From assembly GCF_001890765.1 (NCBI RefSeq), contig NZ_KV878783.1, forward strand, positions 2,440,695 through 2,504,694: 64,000 bases of DNA. The letters are read 5' to 3'. Under the pieces are notes generated by a model, which was not told the DNA's origin, did not search any database, and saw nothing but the letters and a program-made list of their open reading frames with translations. Positions 43,606-52,933 of this stretch are shown here, piece after piece. The DNA comes from Spirulina major PCC 6313 (GTDB taxonomy: Bacteria > Cyanobacteriota > Cyanobacteriia > Cyanobacteriales > Spirulinaceae). A program made the translations under genes and the position numbers. Within the stretch, counting starts at the first letter, position 1, and each line of letters starts with the position of its first letter.

Positions 43606-44012
43606 CCCCTTTTTTTGAGCACCTGACGCAGATGGTCTGGGCTCAAGGTAATGCCTCTGTATCGTTTGAGTTTCTTGGCTAACTGTACGCTGTTATAGGT
43701 TCGCTTTTCTTCACGCAAACAGGTTTCTAGGTACACCATGTCGGCTTCTGTCCAGGTGCTCTTTTTTCCTCTTCCTGGTGCATCCCAGAGTCCGCCTAAG
43801 CCCTTTTCCTGCCAACGTTTGAACGTTTTCCTCACTGTCCCTACATTCCAGTGCAAGTGTTGGGCTATCTTTTCGACGTACCATCCTTGATGGCTGAGTC
43901 TCAGAGCTTCTGCACGGTCTTTGACTCTCTGTATTACTGTGGTTGCTTTCCTTAGCTCCCACAGGGTTCTTTCTTCCTCTGGGCTTAGAAATACTCTCAT
44001 CCTTGCTCCCAT
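43602..44012 (-). CDS. IS630-type transposase, DNA-binding frame (orfA)
   Basis: This is a 136-residue N-terminal half of the transposase with paired helix-turn-helix motifs: QRVKDRAEALRLSHQGWYVEKIAQHLHW and a winged region around LSPDHLRQVLKKRG. It binds the element's inverted ends. The start is the ATG at 44012 or, four codons later, at 44000. It ends at the frameshift site shared with orfB; alone it would act as a DNA-binding inhibitor, as in other two-frame IS630 elements. Confidence 0.88.
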   Translation of the reverse strand: MGARMRVFLSPEEERTLWELRKATTVIQRVKDRAEALRLSHQGWYVEKIAQHLHWNVGTVRKTFKRWQEKGLGGLWDAPGRGKKSTWTEADMVYLETCLREEKRTYNSVQLAKKLKRYRGITLSPDHLRQVLKKRG

Positions 44013-44082
44013 AAGTACACCTGTTCTTTATACTCACTCTTTACATCTCTCAATCTACCTCTCTTTTTCTACCCTGGCCTAC

Positions 44083-45084
44083 TTACTTTCTGAGCACTAC
44101 CCTTAAGATATACTTTCTGAAAAGATATAATTTTCGTGCCACCTTTGCAGGAAAACTGCGATCTGAAAGGCGAAAGAAACGCAAATTTTCGTATTCGTAG
44201 TCTACAACAATATCTTGCGGATGAGACACTGGGACATCCATCGCATAGACAGGTAAATTTGCCCTGATGTCAGTTTTCGTACTTGTATTAGTAGACTCTT
44301 GATCAAAACCAACATTAGAAATCAAGTTCCTTGATGGAACAATAGACACCATAGAACTTCTCAATCCCAAAAATAACATTTGATAGTCCCATGCATTATT
44401 TCTTTTTTCATAGGTTTCATTAAACGATTTTTCGTACATTTTAAATCTTTTCGGATTTTTGAGATTTTCCTTGACTTTATCTCGTTCTTCACTATCTTCC
44501 CACAACTTCATATCCACATCATACATTTGCCAAACCCTCTGCCAAGATGCCCACCCCCACGGTGAAAAATGATTGGAATAGAAATAGCTGTGACGTTTAG
44601 GTTTCCATTGCGTTAAATGATTAGTGCCGCAAATGGCTAAAACCCTATCTTCGTAACGATACTTTTGCAAAAGCGCCTGTGAAAAATGAAAGAAAGATGG
44701 ATGGGGCAAGCAGTCATCTTCTAGGATTATGGATTCTTCGCATATGCTAAAAACCCATGAAAGTCCCGTTTCAATCCTGTTTCTACAACCTAAATTGATA
44801 TCAGAGAAGTTCTTCAAAACTTCACAGTTCCAATCTACCGTGTCAATCAGGGCACGAGTCTTTTCGCACCGTTCAGTTTCTCCTGGACGATCGAGTCTAG
44901 GGCCATCAGCAATCACTAAAAGCTTTCGAGGTCTAGCCTTTCTGATTGCCTCAAGTATAGTTCTTGTTTTCTCTGGACGATTGAAGATAATCAGAGTGAT
45001 GGGTGTTGTTAACTCCCAAGATTTTGGCGTTTCAGTATCAACCATCTTTTCAGTTTCCAGAAGCAAAATATTTACACAATCCAT
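44083..45084 (-). CDS. Nucleotide-diphospho-sugar transferase (glycosyltransferase-like)
   Basis: This is a 333-residue sugar transferase of GT-A type, related to glycosyltransferase family 2-like enzymes. It shows TPITLIIFNRPEKTRTILEAI, ADGPR, and the metal/nucleotide-binding region ESIILEDDCLPHPSFFHF (acidic pair). HFSPWGWASWQRVW and RNNAWDYQMLF are conserved-looking acceptor-side motifs. A second ATG at 45045 is an alternative start. The final codons and the TAA stop are formed at the right end of the IS630-type element, so a few native C-terminal residues have probably been replaced. It is A+T-rich like its neighbour. Confidence 0.78.
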   Translation of the reverse strand: MDCVNILLLETEKMVDTETPKSWELTTPITLIIFNRPEKTRTILEAIRKARPRKLLVIADGPRLDRPGETERCEKTRALIDTVDWNCEVLKNFSDINLGCRNRIETGLSWVFSICEESIILEDDCLPHPSFFHFSQALLQKYRYEDRVLAICGTNHLTQWKPKRHSYFYSNHFSPWGWASWQRVWQMYDVDMKLWEDSEERDKVKENLKNPKRFKMYEKSFNETYEKRNNAWDYQMLFLGLRSSMVSIVPSRNLISNVGFDQESTNTSTKTDIRANLPVYAMDVPVSHPQDIVVDYEYENLRFFRLSDRSFPAKVARKLYLFRKYILRVVLRK

Positions 45085-45183
45085 TAACTAAGCTGATCAG
45101 CATCTAAACTGCATGTCAATGAGCCTGAAGCCCTTGCTTTAAGGGGATCGCCCTGGAAATTTAAATGGCGATTAGCTTAATCC

Positions 45184-46260
45184 TTAACTGTCATAGGCAG
45201 CAATTGTCTGCTGCGCTACAGAATCCCACCCCCAGATCTTCGCTCGTTCTAAATTATGATTTCCCATAGCCAGAATAACGTCACGCTGATCAACGGCTGC
45301 TTGCATCGAGTGGCAAAGCGCATGGGGATCGCTTTGCTCAAACAAAAAAGCACCCGTTTTACCCGGTACATCTTTAAAGAATCCAATTTTTGGGGCTATA
45401 CAAGCACGTCCAAAAGACATGGCCAAAACTGCGACACTAGAAGTCGTAAAGACCTTATAGGGAACAGTAACGACATCGCAAGCATTCAAATAAAATTGAA
45501 TATCTTCATCCGGAATATAATCCCCTATAAACAGAACATTATTCATGTTCTTGAGTTGAGTCATGATTTCCTCAACAAGCCCTTGTTCTCCTCCTGGTTT
45601 TCCTGCAATGATCAAATAAGATTCTTGAATATTTAACTGCTTGAAAGCATGAATAGCATCTAGTATTCCTTTGTATCTGTATAATCCTCCAAGCAATAGG
45701 AAAACGAATTGATCAGGCTGAATACCTAGCCTCTCCCTCGATTCAAGAGGGTTAGTGTTATTTTCATAGTAATCAATGAAATTTCCATGGTAGATTGTGA
45801 AAACTTTTTTTTCTCGCGCCTTACTGAGAGAAAAGTCTTTTATGATCTCATGTTTTGTTGCTTCACTATGAACAATAAAACCATGAAGACAGATACCAAT
45901 GAGCTTCGAGTGGTATTTGGGGATATCACCTGAATCTGTGCCTAGTTTATCTTGCCATTCATGGACAGTCCAGATTGTCTTAATACCTAGCAATCGTAGA
46001 ATTATGATCTGGGTAATAAAGATCAGAAGCTTAATGAGTTTGGTTAAGGGCGATCGCGCTCGAATGAAAGGTAGGAGTGCATGAAGATGCAAAATATCTG
46101 GACGAACCTGTAGAACCTTGAAAATAAAAAATGTTTGCCAGGAATCTTCGTGAACTACGCAGCCATTTTGCTTGATGTGGTTTACTAACAATTCCCGGTA
46201 AGGGTTGCTGAACCATTCAAATAAAAATACAACACTGGGCTTTTTTGCTGTTGAAATCAT
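45184..46260 (-). CDS. Family 4-type glycosyltransferase
   Basis: This is a 358-residue GT-B glycosyltransferase from MISTAKKPSVVFLFEW. The C-terminal donor-binding domain shows FVFLLLGGLYRYKGILDAIHAFKQL, YLIIAGKPGG, NVLFIGDYIPDEDIQFYLNACDVVTVPYK and SFGRACIAP, typical of family GT4. The N-terminal domain has ILHLHALLPF and KTIWTVHEWQDK. There is no signal peptide, so it is cytoplasmic or membrane-associated, acting in surface polysaccharide or glycolipid synthesis. It is in the same direction as the other sugar transferase, 99 bp upstream of it; together they look like the remains of a polysaccharide locus. Confidence 0.88.
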   Translation of the reverse strand: MISTAKKPSVVFLFEWFSNPYRELLVNHIKQNGCVVHEDSWQTFFIFKVLQVRPDILHLHALLPFIRARSPLTKLIKLLIFITQIIILRLLGIKTIWTVHEWQDKLGTDSGDIPKYHSKLIGICLHGFIVHSEATKHEIIKDFSLSKAREKKVFTIYHGNFIDYYENNTNPLESRERLGIQPDQFVFLLLGGLYRYKGILDAIHAFKQLNIQESYLIIAGKPGGEQGLVEEIMTQLKNMNNVLFIGDYIPDEDIQFYLNACDVVTVPYKVFTTSSVAVLAMSFGRACIAPKIGFFKDVPGKTGAFLFEQSDPHALCHSMQAAVDQRDVILAMGNHNLERAKIWGWDSVAQQTIAAYDS

Positions 46261-46909
46261 ACTTAACCTCGGCAATTGAGTTCACACGTTCTACATTAAG
46301 AGTAAACTAACAGGATATGCTCATGATGCTGGGGGCGAGAGGCAGGTTTGTTCCAGTCTAATTGAGTCCAGTATATGGTAGGAATCTTAGGGCAGGGCAA
46401 AAAACTCAAAATGGATGTCGGAAGGGTGTTTGCGGGAAATCAGCAAACCGCCACTAAACCCTTAGACAAGCCTGTTTGAGAACAACTGCAACCTCACGAT
46501 GGCATGGAGCGAGGCTGCTCATTGATCGCGCTGTTCCTGATGGTATGATGCCGGAATTTCGCAGGTTGACACAGAATTCAAGAGTGACCGGGTGATAGTG
46601 CTCAACTGTCGATTTCCCTCCCCCTTATGATGGAGGTTAACTATATTAATCCGGATTAATCCGGTCATTGAAAAAGGCTCTAAACCTCTAGCGAGCATCT
46701 TGCTCGCCGGGTTGACTGACAAAATTAGCCAGGTCTTGGCAAGTCCTCACCCTAGCCCTCGCCCTCTGGGCAAGGGCTATCAACTTTTGTCAGTCAACCA
46801 GGATGCTCGCATTACGGAATTACCGGATTATTTCCTTAAGTTTCATAGTAAGGGGGCTGCCGGTTTCCCGAAGGGTTGATGTGAAGGGGCGACGCTTGCG
46901 ACCGTAGCA
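46261..46909. other. Non-coding stretch with repeat elements
   Basis: No gene is supported. It contains the small palindrome GCGAGCATCTTGCTCGC (46691-46707) and MITE-like element A copy 2. The remainder shows nothing recognisable and may be decayed IS or gene remnants. Confidence 0.5.
46710..46799. repeat. MITE-like element A, copy 2
   Basis: GGTTGACTGACAAAA at the left is mirrored exactly by TTTTGTCAGTCAACC at the right. The 90-bp copy shares the CCTCACCCTAG interior with the longer copy at 6012-6157 but lacks its central fold-back. It lies immediately after a GCGAGCATCTTGCTCGC palindrome. Confidence 0.88.
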
Positions 46910-47386
46910 CTATGCCGGGGAGTTGATCAGGCCGGGGTGATTGTCGGGGCGGGGGGCGGTGGTGTCCCAATGGAAGCGGCGATCGCTCTCGGCAATGGGG
47001 CGATCGTTGATGCTGGCTTCGCGGCGACGCATCAGGCCCGCCTCGTCAAATTCCCAGTTTTCATTGCCGTAGGCCCGATACCATTGCCCCGCGTCGTCGT
47101 GCCATTCGTATTGAAAGCGTACTGCGATTCGGTTGTCGCCAAAGGCCCACAGTTCCTTGGCGAGGCGATAGTCTAATTCTTTGTCCCATTTGCGGCGCAG
47201 AAATTCCCGAATCGCAGCGCGGCCTTGGAAAATTTCCGCCCGGTTGCGCCAAAAACTGTCTTCGGTGTAGGCGAGGGCGACCCGCTCCACATCGCGGCTA
47301 TTCCAGGCATTTTCGGCCATGCGCACTTTGGCGATCGCAATCTCACGGGTAAAGGGGGGGACGAGTTGAGCAGGGGTGAGGGTCAT
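46910..47386 (-). CDS. DUF1348 / SnoaL-like protein
   Basis: This is a 158-residue NTF2-like fold protein of the DUF1348 family. Characteristic segments are [67 protein letters not shown] and the tail [19 protein letters not shown]. The fold forms a cone-shaped cavity for small molecules; no function is established. The ATG at 47386 is preferred over a TTG six codons upstream. It lies after cynS but is separated from it by a strong terminator, so it is probably independent of the cyn operon. Confidence 0.85.
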   Translation of the reverse strand: MTLTPAQLVPPFTREIAIAKVRMAENAWNSRDVERVALAYTEDSFWRNRAEIFQGRAAIREFLRRKWDKELDYRLAKELWAFGDNRIAVRFQYEWHDDAGQWYRAYGNENWEFDEAGLMRRREASINDRPIAESDRRFHWDTTAPRPDNHPGLINSPA

Positions 47387-47411
47387 CGGTTGAAGTCCAA
47401 ACAAGATAGAG

Positions 47412-47444
47412 AAAAAAAGGGACTGTCAGCGATCGCTAACAGTC
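47412..47444 (-). terminator. Terminator of the cyn operon
   Basis: On the minus strand GACTGTTAGCGA / TCGCTGACAGTC folds around a HIP1 core, followed by CCC and seven T. It lies about 40 bp after the cynS stop. Confidence 0.85.
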
Positions 47445-47481
47445 AGACCAAATCAGGAGATTAAGATTGCAACGCAGCGAG

Positions 47482-47925
47482 CTACCACTTCTTGTAGGGC
47501 AGGAACTTACCGCACATGATGATTTTGACGCGATCGCCCTTGGGGTCTTCTTCTTTTTCCACATCCAAGGTGAAATCGATCGCACTCATGATGCCATCAC
47601 CAAACTTCTCATGCACCACCGTTTTCAACGGCATGCCATACACCTGCATAATTTCATAGAGACGATAAATCAGGGGATCAGTGGGAATCACCGGCTCCAA
47701 CGAGCCTTTCAGCGGGCATTCCGTCAGCGGTTCAATCAGCGACGCATCAGCCCCGATCGCTTCAACGATTTTCGTCGCCTCTTCCACCGAAGCACTGGCT
47801 TGGCGATAGACCACCGACGCGATCCACACCTCATCACAGCCCAGCTTCGCTTCCAAATCCGCAAAGCTCAAGCCAGCGGCTTTCTTGGCAGCCAACAATT
47901 TTTCCGTCACGTCAGAAATTGCCAT
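47482..47925 (-). CDS. cynS: Cyanate hydratase (cyanase)
   Basis: This is a 147-residue cyanase converting cyanate and bicarbonate to ammonia and CO2. The N-terminal part is a Cro-like helix bundle. The catalytic domain has Arg and Glu in [18 protein letters not shown] and Ser in [16 protein letters not shown], the known triad, and ends [13 protein letters not shown]. The length is normal. It is the last gene of the operon with the transporter genes cynA, cynB and cynD, 59 bp after cynD. In cyanobacteria such operons are induced under nitrogen limitation. Confidence 0.98.
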   Translation of the reverse strand: MAISDVTEKLLAAKKAAGLSFADLEAKLGCDEVWIASVVYRQASASVEEATKIVEAIGADASLIEPLTECPLKGSLEPVIPTDPLIYRLYEIMQVYGMPLKTVVHEKFGDGIMSAIDFTLDVEKEEDPKGDRVKIIMCGKFLPYKKW

Positions 47926-47984
47926 AATTCAAAAAAATCCTCTTCATAGGGTATTCACAACAGATCACGCAGGAACGTACCGCA

Positions 47985-48878
47985 TTAACGGCCCCGCACC
48001 CGCGCTTCTTCCACGGCACGAGTCTCGCGGAACAGATGGCTTTCCATCTCCGCCTTGAGATCGTGGTAGGCCGGATGTTGATCCAGGGTTTCCCGGTTCC
48101 GGGGGCGGGGGAAGGGCACATCGAGAATTTCATCCACCCGGGCCGCAGGCCCCCGCGTCATCATGATGATCCGATCGGACAGGAGCAGGGCTTCTTCAAT
48201 ACTGTGGGTAATCATGATTACCGTCTTGCGCTGCTGTTCCCAAATCCGTTCGATCTCATCCTGGAGAAAGCCCCGCGTCAGGGCATCGAGGGCCCCAAAG
48301 GGTTCATCCATCAGGAGCATTTGCGGGCTAATGGCCAAAGCGCGGGCAATGCCCACCCGTTGGCGCATCCCCCCGGAAATTTCGTGGGGGTGTTTCTTTT
48401 CCGCCCCCACAAGGCCCACGAGTTGGATATGTTCGGTAACGGTGCGTTGAATGTCGCGGGGCGATCGCTTCGGATACACCGTCTCCACCGCAAACCGGAT
48501 ATTCTCCTCCACCGTCATCCAAGGCATCAGGGCATAGTTTTGAAACACCATGCCGCGATCGGGCCCCGGCCCCTGAATGGGGTGATTGTTGAGCAGAATT
48601 TGACCCTCGGTGGTAGACGATAGCCCCGCGATCATGTTGAGCAGCGTGGACTTGCCACAGCCCGACGGGCCGATAATCGTTACGAAGGTATTGGGTTCAA
48701 TATCCAGGCTGATATTCTCGATCGCCACAAAATCTTTGGACGTTTTGCGCGAGAGTTTACTAAAGATATCCTGCTTACCGGGAAACACCTTAGTAACATT
48801 GCGGATTGAAAGCTGGGCCGTCGGCGACCCGCCATCCATGGGTGTAACTTTATCAAGATTCAACGGCGTAGCACTCAT
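47985..48878 (-). CDS. cynD: Cyanate/nitrate-type ABC transporter ATP-binding protein
   Basis: This is a 297-residue ATPase of the NrtD/SsuB/TauB type that powers anion uptake. Walker A is GPSGCGKST, the signature is SGGMRQRVGIARAL, Walker B is MLLMDEPFGALD and the switch His is in ITHSIEEAL. The C-terminal extension beyond about 260 is charged (HLFRETRAVEEARVRGR). Its start overlaps the permease stop as ATGA, showing tight coupling. The neighbouring cynS identifies cyanate as the likely substrate; nitrate or nitrite transport cannot be excluded from sequence. Confidence 0.93.
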   Translation of the reverse strand: MSATPLNLDKVTPMDGGSPTAQLSIRNVTKVFPGKQDIFSKLSRKTSKDFVAIENISLDIEPNTFVTIIGPSGCGKSTLLNMIAGLSSTTEGQILLNNHPIQGPGPDRGMVFQNYALMPWMTVEENIRFAVETVYPKRSPRDIQRTVTEHIQLVGLVGAEKKHPHEISGGMRQRVGIARALAISPQMLLMDEPFGALDALTRGFLQDEIERIWEQQRKTVIMITHSIEEALLLSDRIIMMTRGPAARVDEILDVPFPRPRNRETLDQHPAYHDLKAEMESHLFRETRAVEEARVRGR

Positions 48879-49714
48879 GAGTTTCGACCAAATGTGACAA
48901 ACTTTTCAGCAGCGGCAAACAGGCTATCGAGCAGCAAACCCACCAGCCCAATAATGAAAATCGCCACCAAAATATTGGGGATATAGAGGTTATTCCACTC
49001 ATTCCAAATGAAATAGCCTAACCCCGTCCCCAGCAGCATTTCCGCCGCCACAATCACCAGCCAGGCAATCCCCATACTGATCCGCAAACCAGCGAGAATA
49101 TTCGGCAAAGCCGCCGGAATAATCACCTTGAAGATCGTGCGCAACCGGGACGCGCCTAGGGTTTCCGCCACCTCTAGATATTCCTTGTTGACATTCGCCA
49201 CCCCAAAGGAGGTGTTAATCAACGTTGGCCAAATGCTAGAGATGAAGATAATGAACACCCCGGTTTGCTCCGAATCCCGGAGGATATAGAGTCCTAAGGG
49301 CAGCCACGCCAGGGGTGAAATCGGCTTGAGCAGTTGAATGTAGGCGTTAAAGCCTTTGTTGGCAACAGGGGAAATGCCAATCAAAATGCCCAGGGGAACC
49401 GCCACGAGAGATGCGAGTAGATACCCGATCGCTACCCGTCGCAGACTAATCAACAGATTCCAACCAATGCCGAGATCATTGGGGCCATTGTTGAAAAATG
49501 GATTCGTGATCCACCACCAGAGTTCCTCGATGGTTTTGGTGGCCGTGGGAACGCCTTTCGTGAAGAGACCATTGCGAGCGCCAAACTCCCAAAAGAGGAG
49601 AAAGACAATGAGCGATCCCACAAACAGCAGGAAGGCGCGGACATTTTCACTCAAGCCGGGTGAGTCTAACGCACCTTTTTTGCTTGACCGGGCTTTTGAT
49701 TGACTGCTTGCCAT
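48875..49714 (-). CDS. cynB: Cyanate/nitrate-type ABC transporter permease
   Basis: This is a 279-residue inner-membrane permease with an N-terminal Ser/Lys-rich tail and about six membrane helices. The loop that contacts the ATPase is EVAETLGASRLRTIFKVIIPAALPNILAGLRISMGIAW, the EAA motif typical of the NrtB/SsuC family. It lies 42 bp after cynA and overlaps cynD by four bases. With CynA and CynD it forms the importer. The start at 49714 (MASSQSKARSSKK) has no competing ATG nearby. Confidence 0.93.
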   Translation of the reverse strand: MASSQSKARSSKKGALDSPGLSENVRAFLLFVGSLIVFLLFWEFGARNGLFTKGVPTATKTIEELWWWITNPFFNNGPNDLGIGWNLLISLRRVAIGYLLASLVAVPLGILIGISPVANKGFNAYIQLLKPISPLAWLPLGLYILRDSEQTGVFIIFISSIWPTLINTSFGVANVNKEYLEVAETLGASRLRTIFKVIIPAALPNILAGLRISMGIAWLVIVAAEMLLGTGLGYFIWNEWNNLYIPNILVAIFIIGLVGLLLDSLFAAAEKFVTFGRNS

Positions 49715-49756
49715 AGTTGAAATAAACCTCCGAAGTGAATGGATAAGCCGCCTAAT

Positions 49757-51400
49757 TTACACGCCGTATTCGTCGATTTGCTCTTGCACGTAGGTTTCCG
49801 GATCAGCGGGATCGAAGGTGTCAAACTTTAATTCTTCGATGCGGTAGATCTCGGACGGCGGCGATTGACCCAGTTCTTCGGCGAGTTCGCGGGCGAGGTC
49901 GGTTAAGAATACGTCTGTGCCGACGGTGTCATAGCCGGTTTCGGGGATGACTTTGGGGGCGAGGTCGTCGCCTTGGAGATCCCAGCGCACGAGTTGTGAG
50001 GAAATCCAGTTGGCGAAGCTCTGCCAAGGATAGGGGTCAAAGTCGATGCGATCGGGGATGCTCAGGGTGTTGCCGTTGCCATCTTCAAAGTCCCCGGTGA
50101 GAACCGCTTGCACCACTTCGACGGGCTGGTTGAGGAAGGCGCGATCGGAAATCGCTTCGGCAATTTCGATCCGGTTGGCGGGGTCGCTGGCGTAACCGGC
50201 GGCCTCGATGATCGCTTTATTGAGGGCGCGGAAGGTGTTGGGGTTGGTTTCGATCCATTCGTCGCTGGCGGCAAAGGCACAGCAGGGATGACCGGGCCAC
50301 AGTTCTTTCGTGAGCATGTGGATGAAGCCGGCTCCTTCATAAACTGCGCGTTGGTTAAAGGGATCGGGCATTAGATAAGCGTCAATGTCCCCGGCGATCA
50401 GTTGGGCGATGCTGTCCGGTGGGGGAACGGGGCGAATTTGCACATCTACATCGGGATCGATGCCGCCGGTGGCGAGGTAGTAGCGCAGCAGCAGGTTGTG
50501 CATCGAGTAGGGGAACGGTACACCGATGGTGAAGCCTTTGAAGTCGGCGGGGCCGTTGATGTTTCCTTTGTGGCGTTCGGCGATGGTGATCGCTTGGCCG
50601 TTGATGTTTTCAATGCTGGCGAGTTTGACCCCGAAGGCGGCGGAACCGAGGCCGAGGGTCATGGCGATGGGCATGGGGGCGAGCATATGGTAGGCATCGA
50701 GTTCGCCCGCGATCGCAGAATCCCGCACCGCCCCCCAACTGGGCATTTTCACCACTTCGGCGTTAAACCCATACTTTTCATAAAATCCCAGCGGTTCCGA
50801 CATAATAATCGGCGTGGCGCAGGTAATGGGAATAAAGCCAATGCGCAGGTCGGTTTTTTCCAGATTACTGGTATCGACGGGTTCCGCGTCATCCTCCGTT
50901 GGAGCATCGCTCGAACCACCATCCCCGCAACTCGCAAGGCTCACCAACGCCGCCCCGATCGCCATGTTGCGCAGGAACTCGCGGCGGGTGGGTTGCCCAT
51001 TGCGAATTGCATCCCCGAAAAATTGACCCGCTTGGGGGCCAAAGGCCGCTGCGAAGGCATTATCTAATCCCCCCGCTTGGCGACAGAGATCCAAAATAAG
51101 TTTTTCGCGCTTCGGGCTACCGCGTCCCACTCGTTTGAGCAAAAGCGTCTTCCGAAGTTCATGGGCATTCACTGTATCAGCGGCCCGCAGTTGATTTTCT
51201 TTATAAATCCCCATTTTGACCAGATCATCGACCATCTCGATGGGATCTTGGGGCATTGTTTGCATAAATTCCCAGTGGTCAAAACTGGAATGTTGCTGTC
51301 CGCAAACAGTGCAAAGCGATTGCAAGTTAGACAGCGTTCCATAACGCCCAGGCGAGCGCGTTAAATTACTCAGTACGTTCTGTGCCGAATTCAAAACCAT
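49757..51400 (-). CDS. cynA: Cyanate-type ABC transporter substrate-binding lipoprotein with N-terminal extension
   Basis: This is a 547-residue NrtA/CmpA-family binding protein. The solute-binding domain spans about 180-520 (LRIGFIPITCATPIIMSEPLGFYEKYG, DAYHMLAPMPIAM, DAYLMPDPFNQRAVYEG). Unusually, the export signal is internal: the twin-arginine RREFLRNMAIGAALVSLASC with the lipobox Cys at 158 comes after about 138 residues that include a CTVC pair (C30, C33) and DHWEFMQTMPQDPIEMVDDLVKMG. The extension looks like a folded domain rather than random read-through. An internal start (Met at residue 56 or 63) would still leave a long leader. It is the first gene of the operon. Confidence 0.88.
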   Translation of the reverse strand: MVLNSAQNVLSNLTRSPGRYGTLSNLQSLCTVCGQQHSSFDHWEFMQTMPQDPIEMVDDLVKMGIYKENQLRAADTVNAHELRKTLLLKRVGRGSPKREKLILDLCRQAGGLDNAFAAAFGPQAGQFFGDAIRNGQPTRREFLRNMAIGAALVSLASCGDGGSSDAPTEDDAEPVDTSNLEKTDLRIGFIPITCATPIIMSEPLGFYEKYGFNAEVVKMPSWGAVRDSAIAGELDAYHMLAPMPIAMTLGLGSAAFGVKLASIENINGQAITIAERHKGNINGPADFKGFTIGVPFPYSMHNLLLRYYLATGGIDPDVDVQIRPVPPPDSIAQLIAGDIDAYLMPDPFNQRAVYEGAGFIHMLTKELWPGHPCCAFAASDEWIETNPNTFRALNKAIIEAAGYASDPANRIEIAEAISDRAFLNQPVEVVQAVLTGDFEDGNGNTLSIPDRIDFDPYPWQSFANWISSQLVRWDLQGDDLAPKVIPETGYDTVGTDVFLTDLARELAEELGQSPPSEIYRIEELKFDTFDPADPETYVQEQIDEYGV

Positions 51401-51648
51401 AGCGAATGTTCACCTACAACCAAAATTACCGAAAACTCAACAAACAGGATCAGAATTGGCCATTAATATTGTTGGGTAATTTAACAGGAATTCCGGGGGA
51501 TGGCATTGGATTTTATTCGGAGAAAATTAGGACTTTCTTTGTGGATGTTTAATATTCCGAGAAACAGGAGATTTGTGTTAAATGAGATACAGAATTCATC
51601 CTAAATATCTGCGTTAATAGAGTGCTATTTTATAATCCTTCTCTCCAA

Positions 51649-52437
51649 TTAAGGGTTAATCTGCTGTCGCCAGCGGAGCGGAGAAAGTCCGTGAATCTGT
51701 CGAAATTGGCGGGTAAAGTAGCTTGCATCAGCATAGCCACAGGCATCGGCAATTTTACGAATGGATTGACTAGTGGTGCGCAGCAGTTTGCAGGCTTGGG
51801 TCATGCGCCGCTCAATGATCCACTGTTTAACGGTGCGTCCGGTTTGTTTTTGGACGAGATGGGTGAGATAGGCAGGAGAATAGCCAGCGGCTTGGGCGAC
51901 ATCTTCGAGGTGAATGGCTTGGCTGTAGTGGGTTTCGATGAATTGAAAGACGGATTGGAGTTGGGAATAGTCGGGGAAGATGGGGTCGGTGGCTGGGTTG
52001 TCTGGGGAGGGGAAGGGGTCGCGATAGGGGGCGGGTTGGGGCGATCGCCCGTAGAGTTTGCCGAGGTCTTCTTGGCGTTTGAGGCGTGTGGCGATCGCGG
52101 CTAAAAATTGCTCTACCGTACAGGGTTTAGTCAGGTAATCATCCGCCCCCAACTCCATGCCCTGACGGAGATCCGCCATGGCCACTTTAGCCGTTAAGAA
52201 AATGAAGGGAATGATCGCCGTATCTGGGGATGATCGCAAATTAGCCAACACCGCATAGCCATCCATATCCGGCATAATGATGTCACAGACAATCAAATCC
52301 GGCCGACATTGGTGAGCGAGCTGAATCCCTTCGGCACCGTTGCGCGCACCATGGGCTTCAAAGCCTTCAAATTGCAAAGACTTTAGGAAAATATTTCGGG
52401 TTTGGGTTTCGTCTTCAATAACAAGGATGGTCTTCAT
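51649..52437 (-). CDS. Response regulator with AraC-type DNA-binding output
   Basis: This is a 262-residue two-domain regulator. The receiver (1-120) has LVIEDETQTRNI, phospho-acceptor Asp in LIVCDIIMPDMDG, Thr/Lys in FLTAKVAMADLRQGMELGADDYLTKP. The linker of about 40 residues is Pro/Asp-rich. The C-terminal AraC domain (about 160-262) has two helix-turn-helix motifs, HLEDVAQAAGYSPAYLTHLVQKQTG and IRKIADACGYADASYFTRQFRQIHGLSP. It lies 248 bp upstream of cynA on the same strand and is divergent from a PAS histidine kinase, so it may control the cyn genes in response to that kinase; this is positional inference. Confidence 0.9.
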   Translation of the reverse strand: MKTILVIEDETQTRNIFLKSLQFEGFEAHGARNGAEGIQLAHQCRPDLIVCDIIMPDMDGYAVLANLRSSPDTAIIPFIFLTAKVAMADLRQGMELGADDYLTKPCTVEQFLAAIATRLKRQEDLGKLYGRSPQPAPYRDPFPSPDNPATDPIFPDYSQLQSVFQFIETHYSQAIHLEDVAQAAGYSPAYLTHLVQKQTGRTVKQWIIERRMTQACKLLRTTSQSIRKIADACGYADASYFTRQFRQIHGLSPLRWRQQINP

Positions 52438-52933
52438 TTTGAGTTCAAGACATTCATGGGATGTGCGATGGTAATTTTGAGCCTACGTTAACGGGAGAGG
52501 TTCAACGCCCAAAACTATCGTCACCGATCAACTCTGAATGCACAGCGTCGTCCACCATTCATGACAGAGAAATTCAGGAGAGAAAACACCCCCAAACGGG
52601 TCTTCTTACCGGCCAACTGTCCCTGCGTTTATCTCTCTCCAGACTCCTCCTCAACTGCCAATAAGGCGCAGCTTGTCGAGATGATGTTGAGACTGTGCAG
52701 TGAGCAGACTCCGGCGATCGCGATCGCCACATTGACAATTTCACCCTCATTTAACGTGCAATTAAGAACCACAAAATGTAATAGATTATACTTTCCTGAA
52801 CAAAAATCAGGGGTACTTTCACAACGCATCTTGCACCTGAGGGAGATTTCCGCCCTTAATATCTAAAAAATGACTCAATTCGCCCAATCAGGCTATTGAC
52901 GATCCGCACCACAATTTCTCTTGGCTGTTCATT
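52438..52933. other. Divergent intergenic region between the regulator and kinase
   Basis: This is a gap of 496 bp. Short frames here have no family likeness. A GCGATCGCGATCGC double HIP1 site is at about 52714-52727. It must hold both promoters; no clear boxes could be assigned. Confidence 0.45.

Larger units (their letters stand above)
42912..44083 (-). mobile_element. IS630-type insertion sequence
   Basis: The left end AGTAGCTCAGGCAAGAAAGAG pairs imperfectly with the right end AGTAGGCCAGGGTAGAAAAAGAG (minus strand). A TA dinucleotide flanks each side (42910-42911 and 44084-44085), the expected target duplication of IS630/Tc1-mariner elements. The length is 1172 bp, with two overlapping transposase frames. 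It has landed at the 3' end of the sugar transferase gene and supplies part of that gene's stop codon. Confidence 0.85.

Noticed and set aside
46519-46722. 67-codon minus-strand frame in the gap before the DUF1348 gene
   Set aside because: It runs through a palindrome and the MITE-like element and has no family likeness.
51403-51416. NtcA-like site upstream of cynA
   Set aside because: GAA-N8-TAC matches GTA-N8-TAC at only 5 of 6 key bases and lies directly at the translation start, too close for a normal NtcA promoter.
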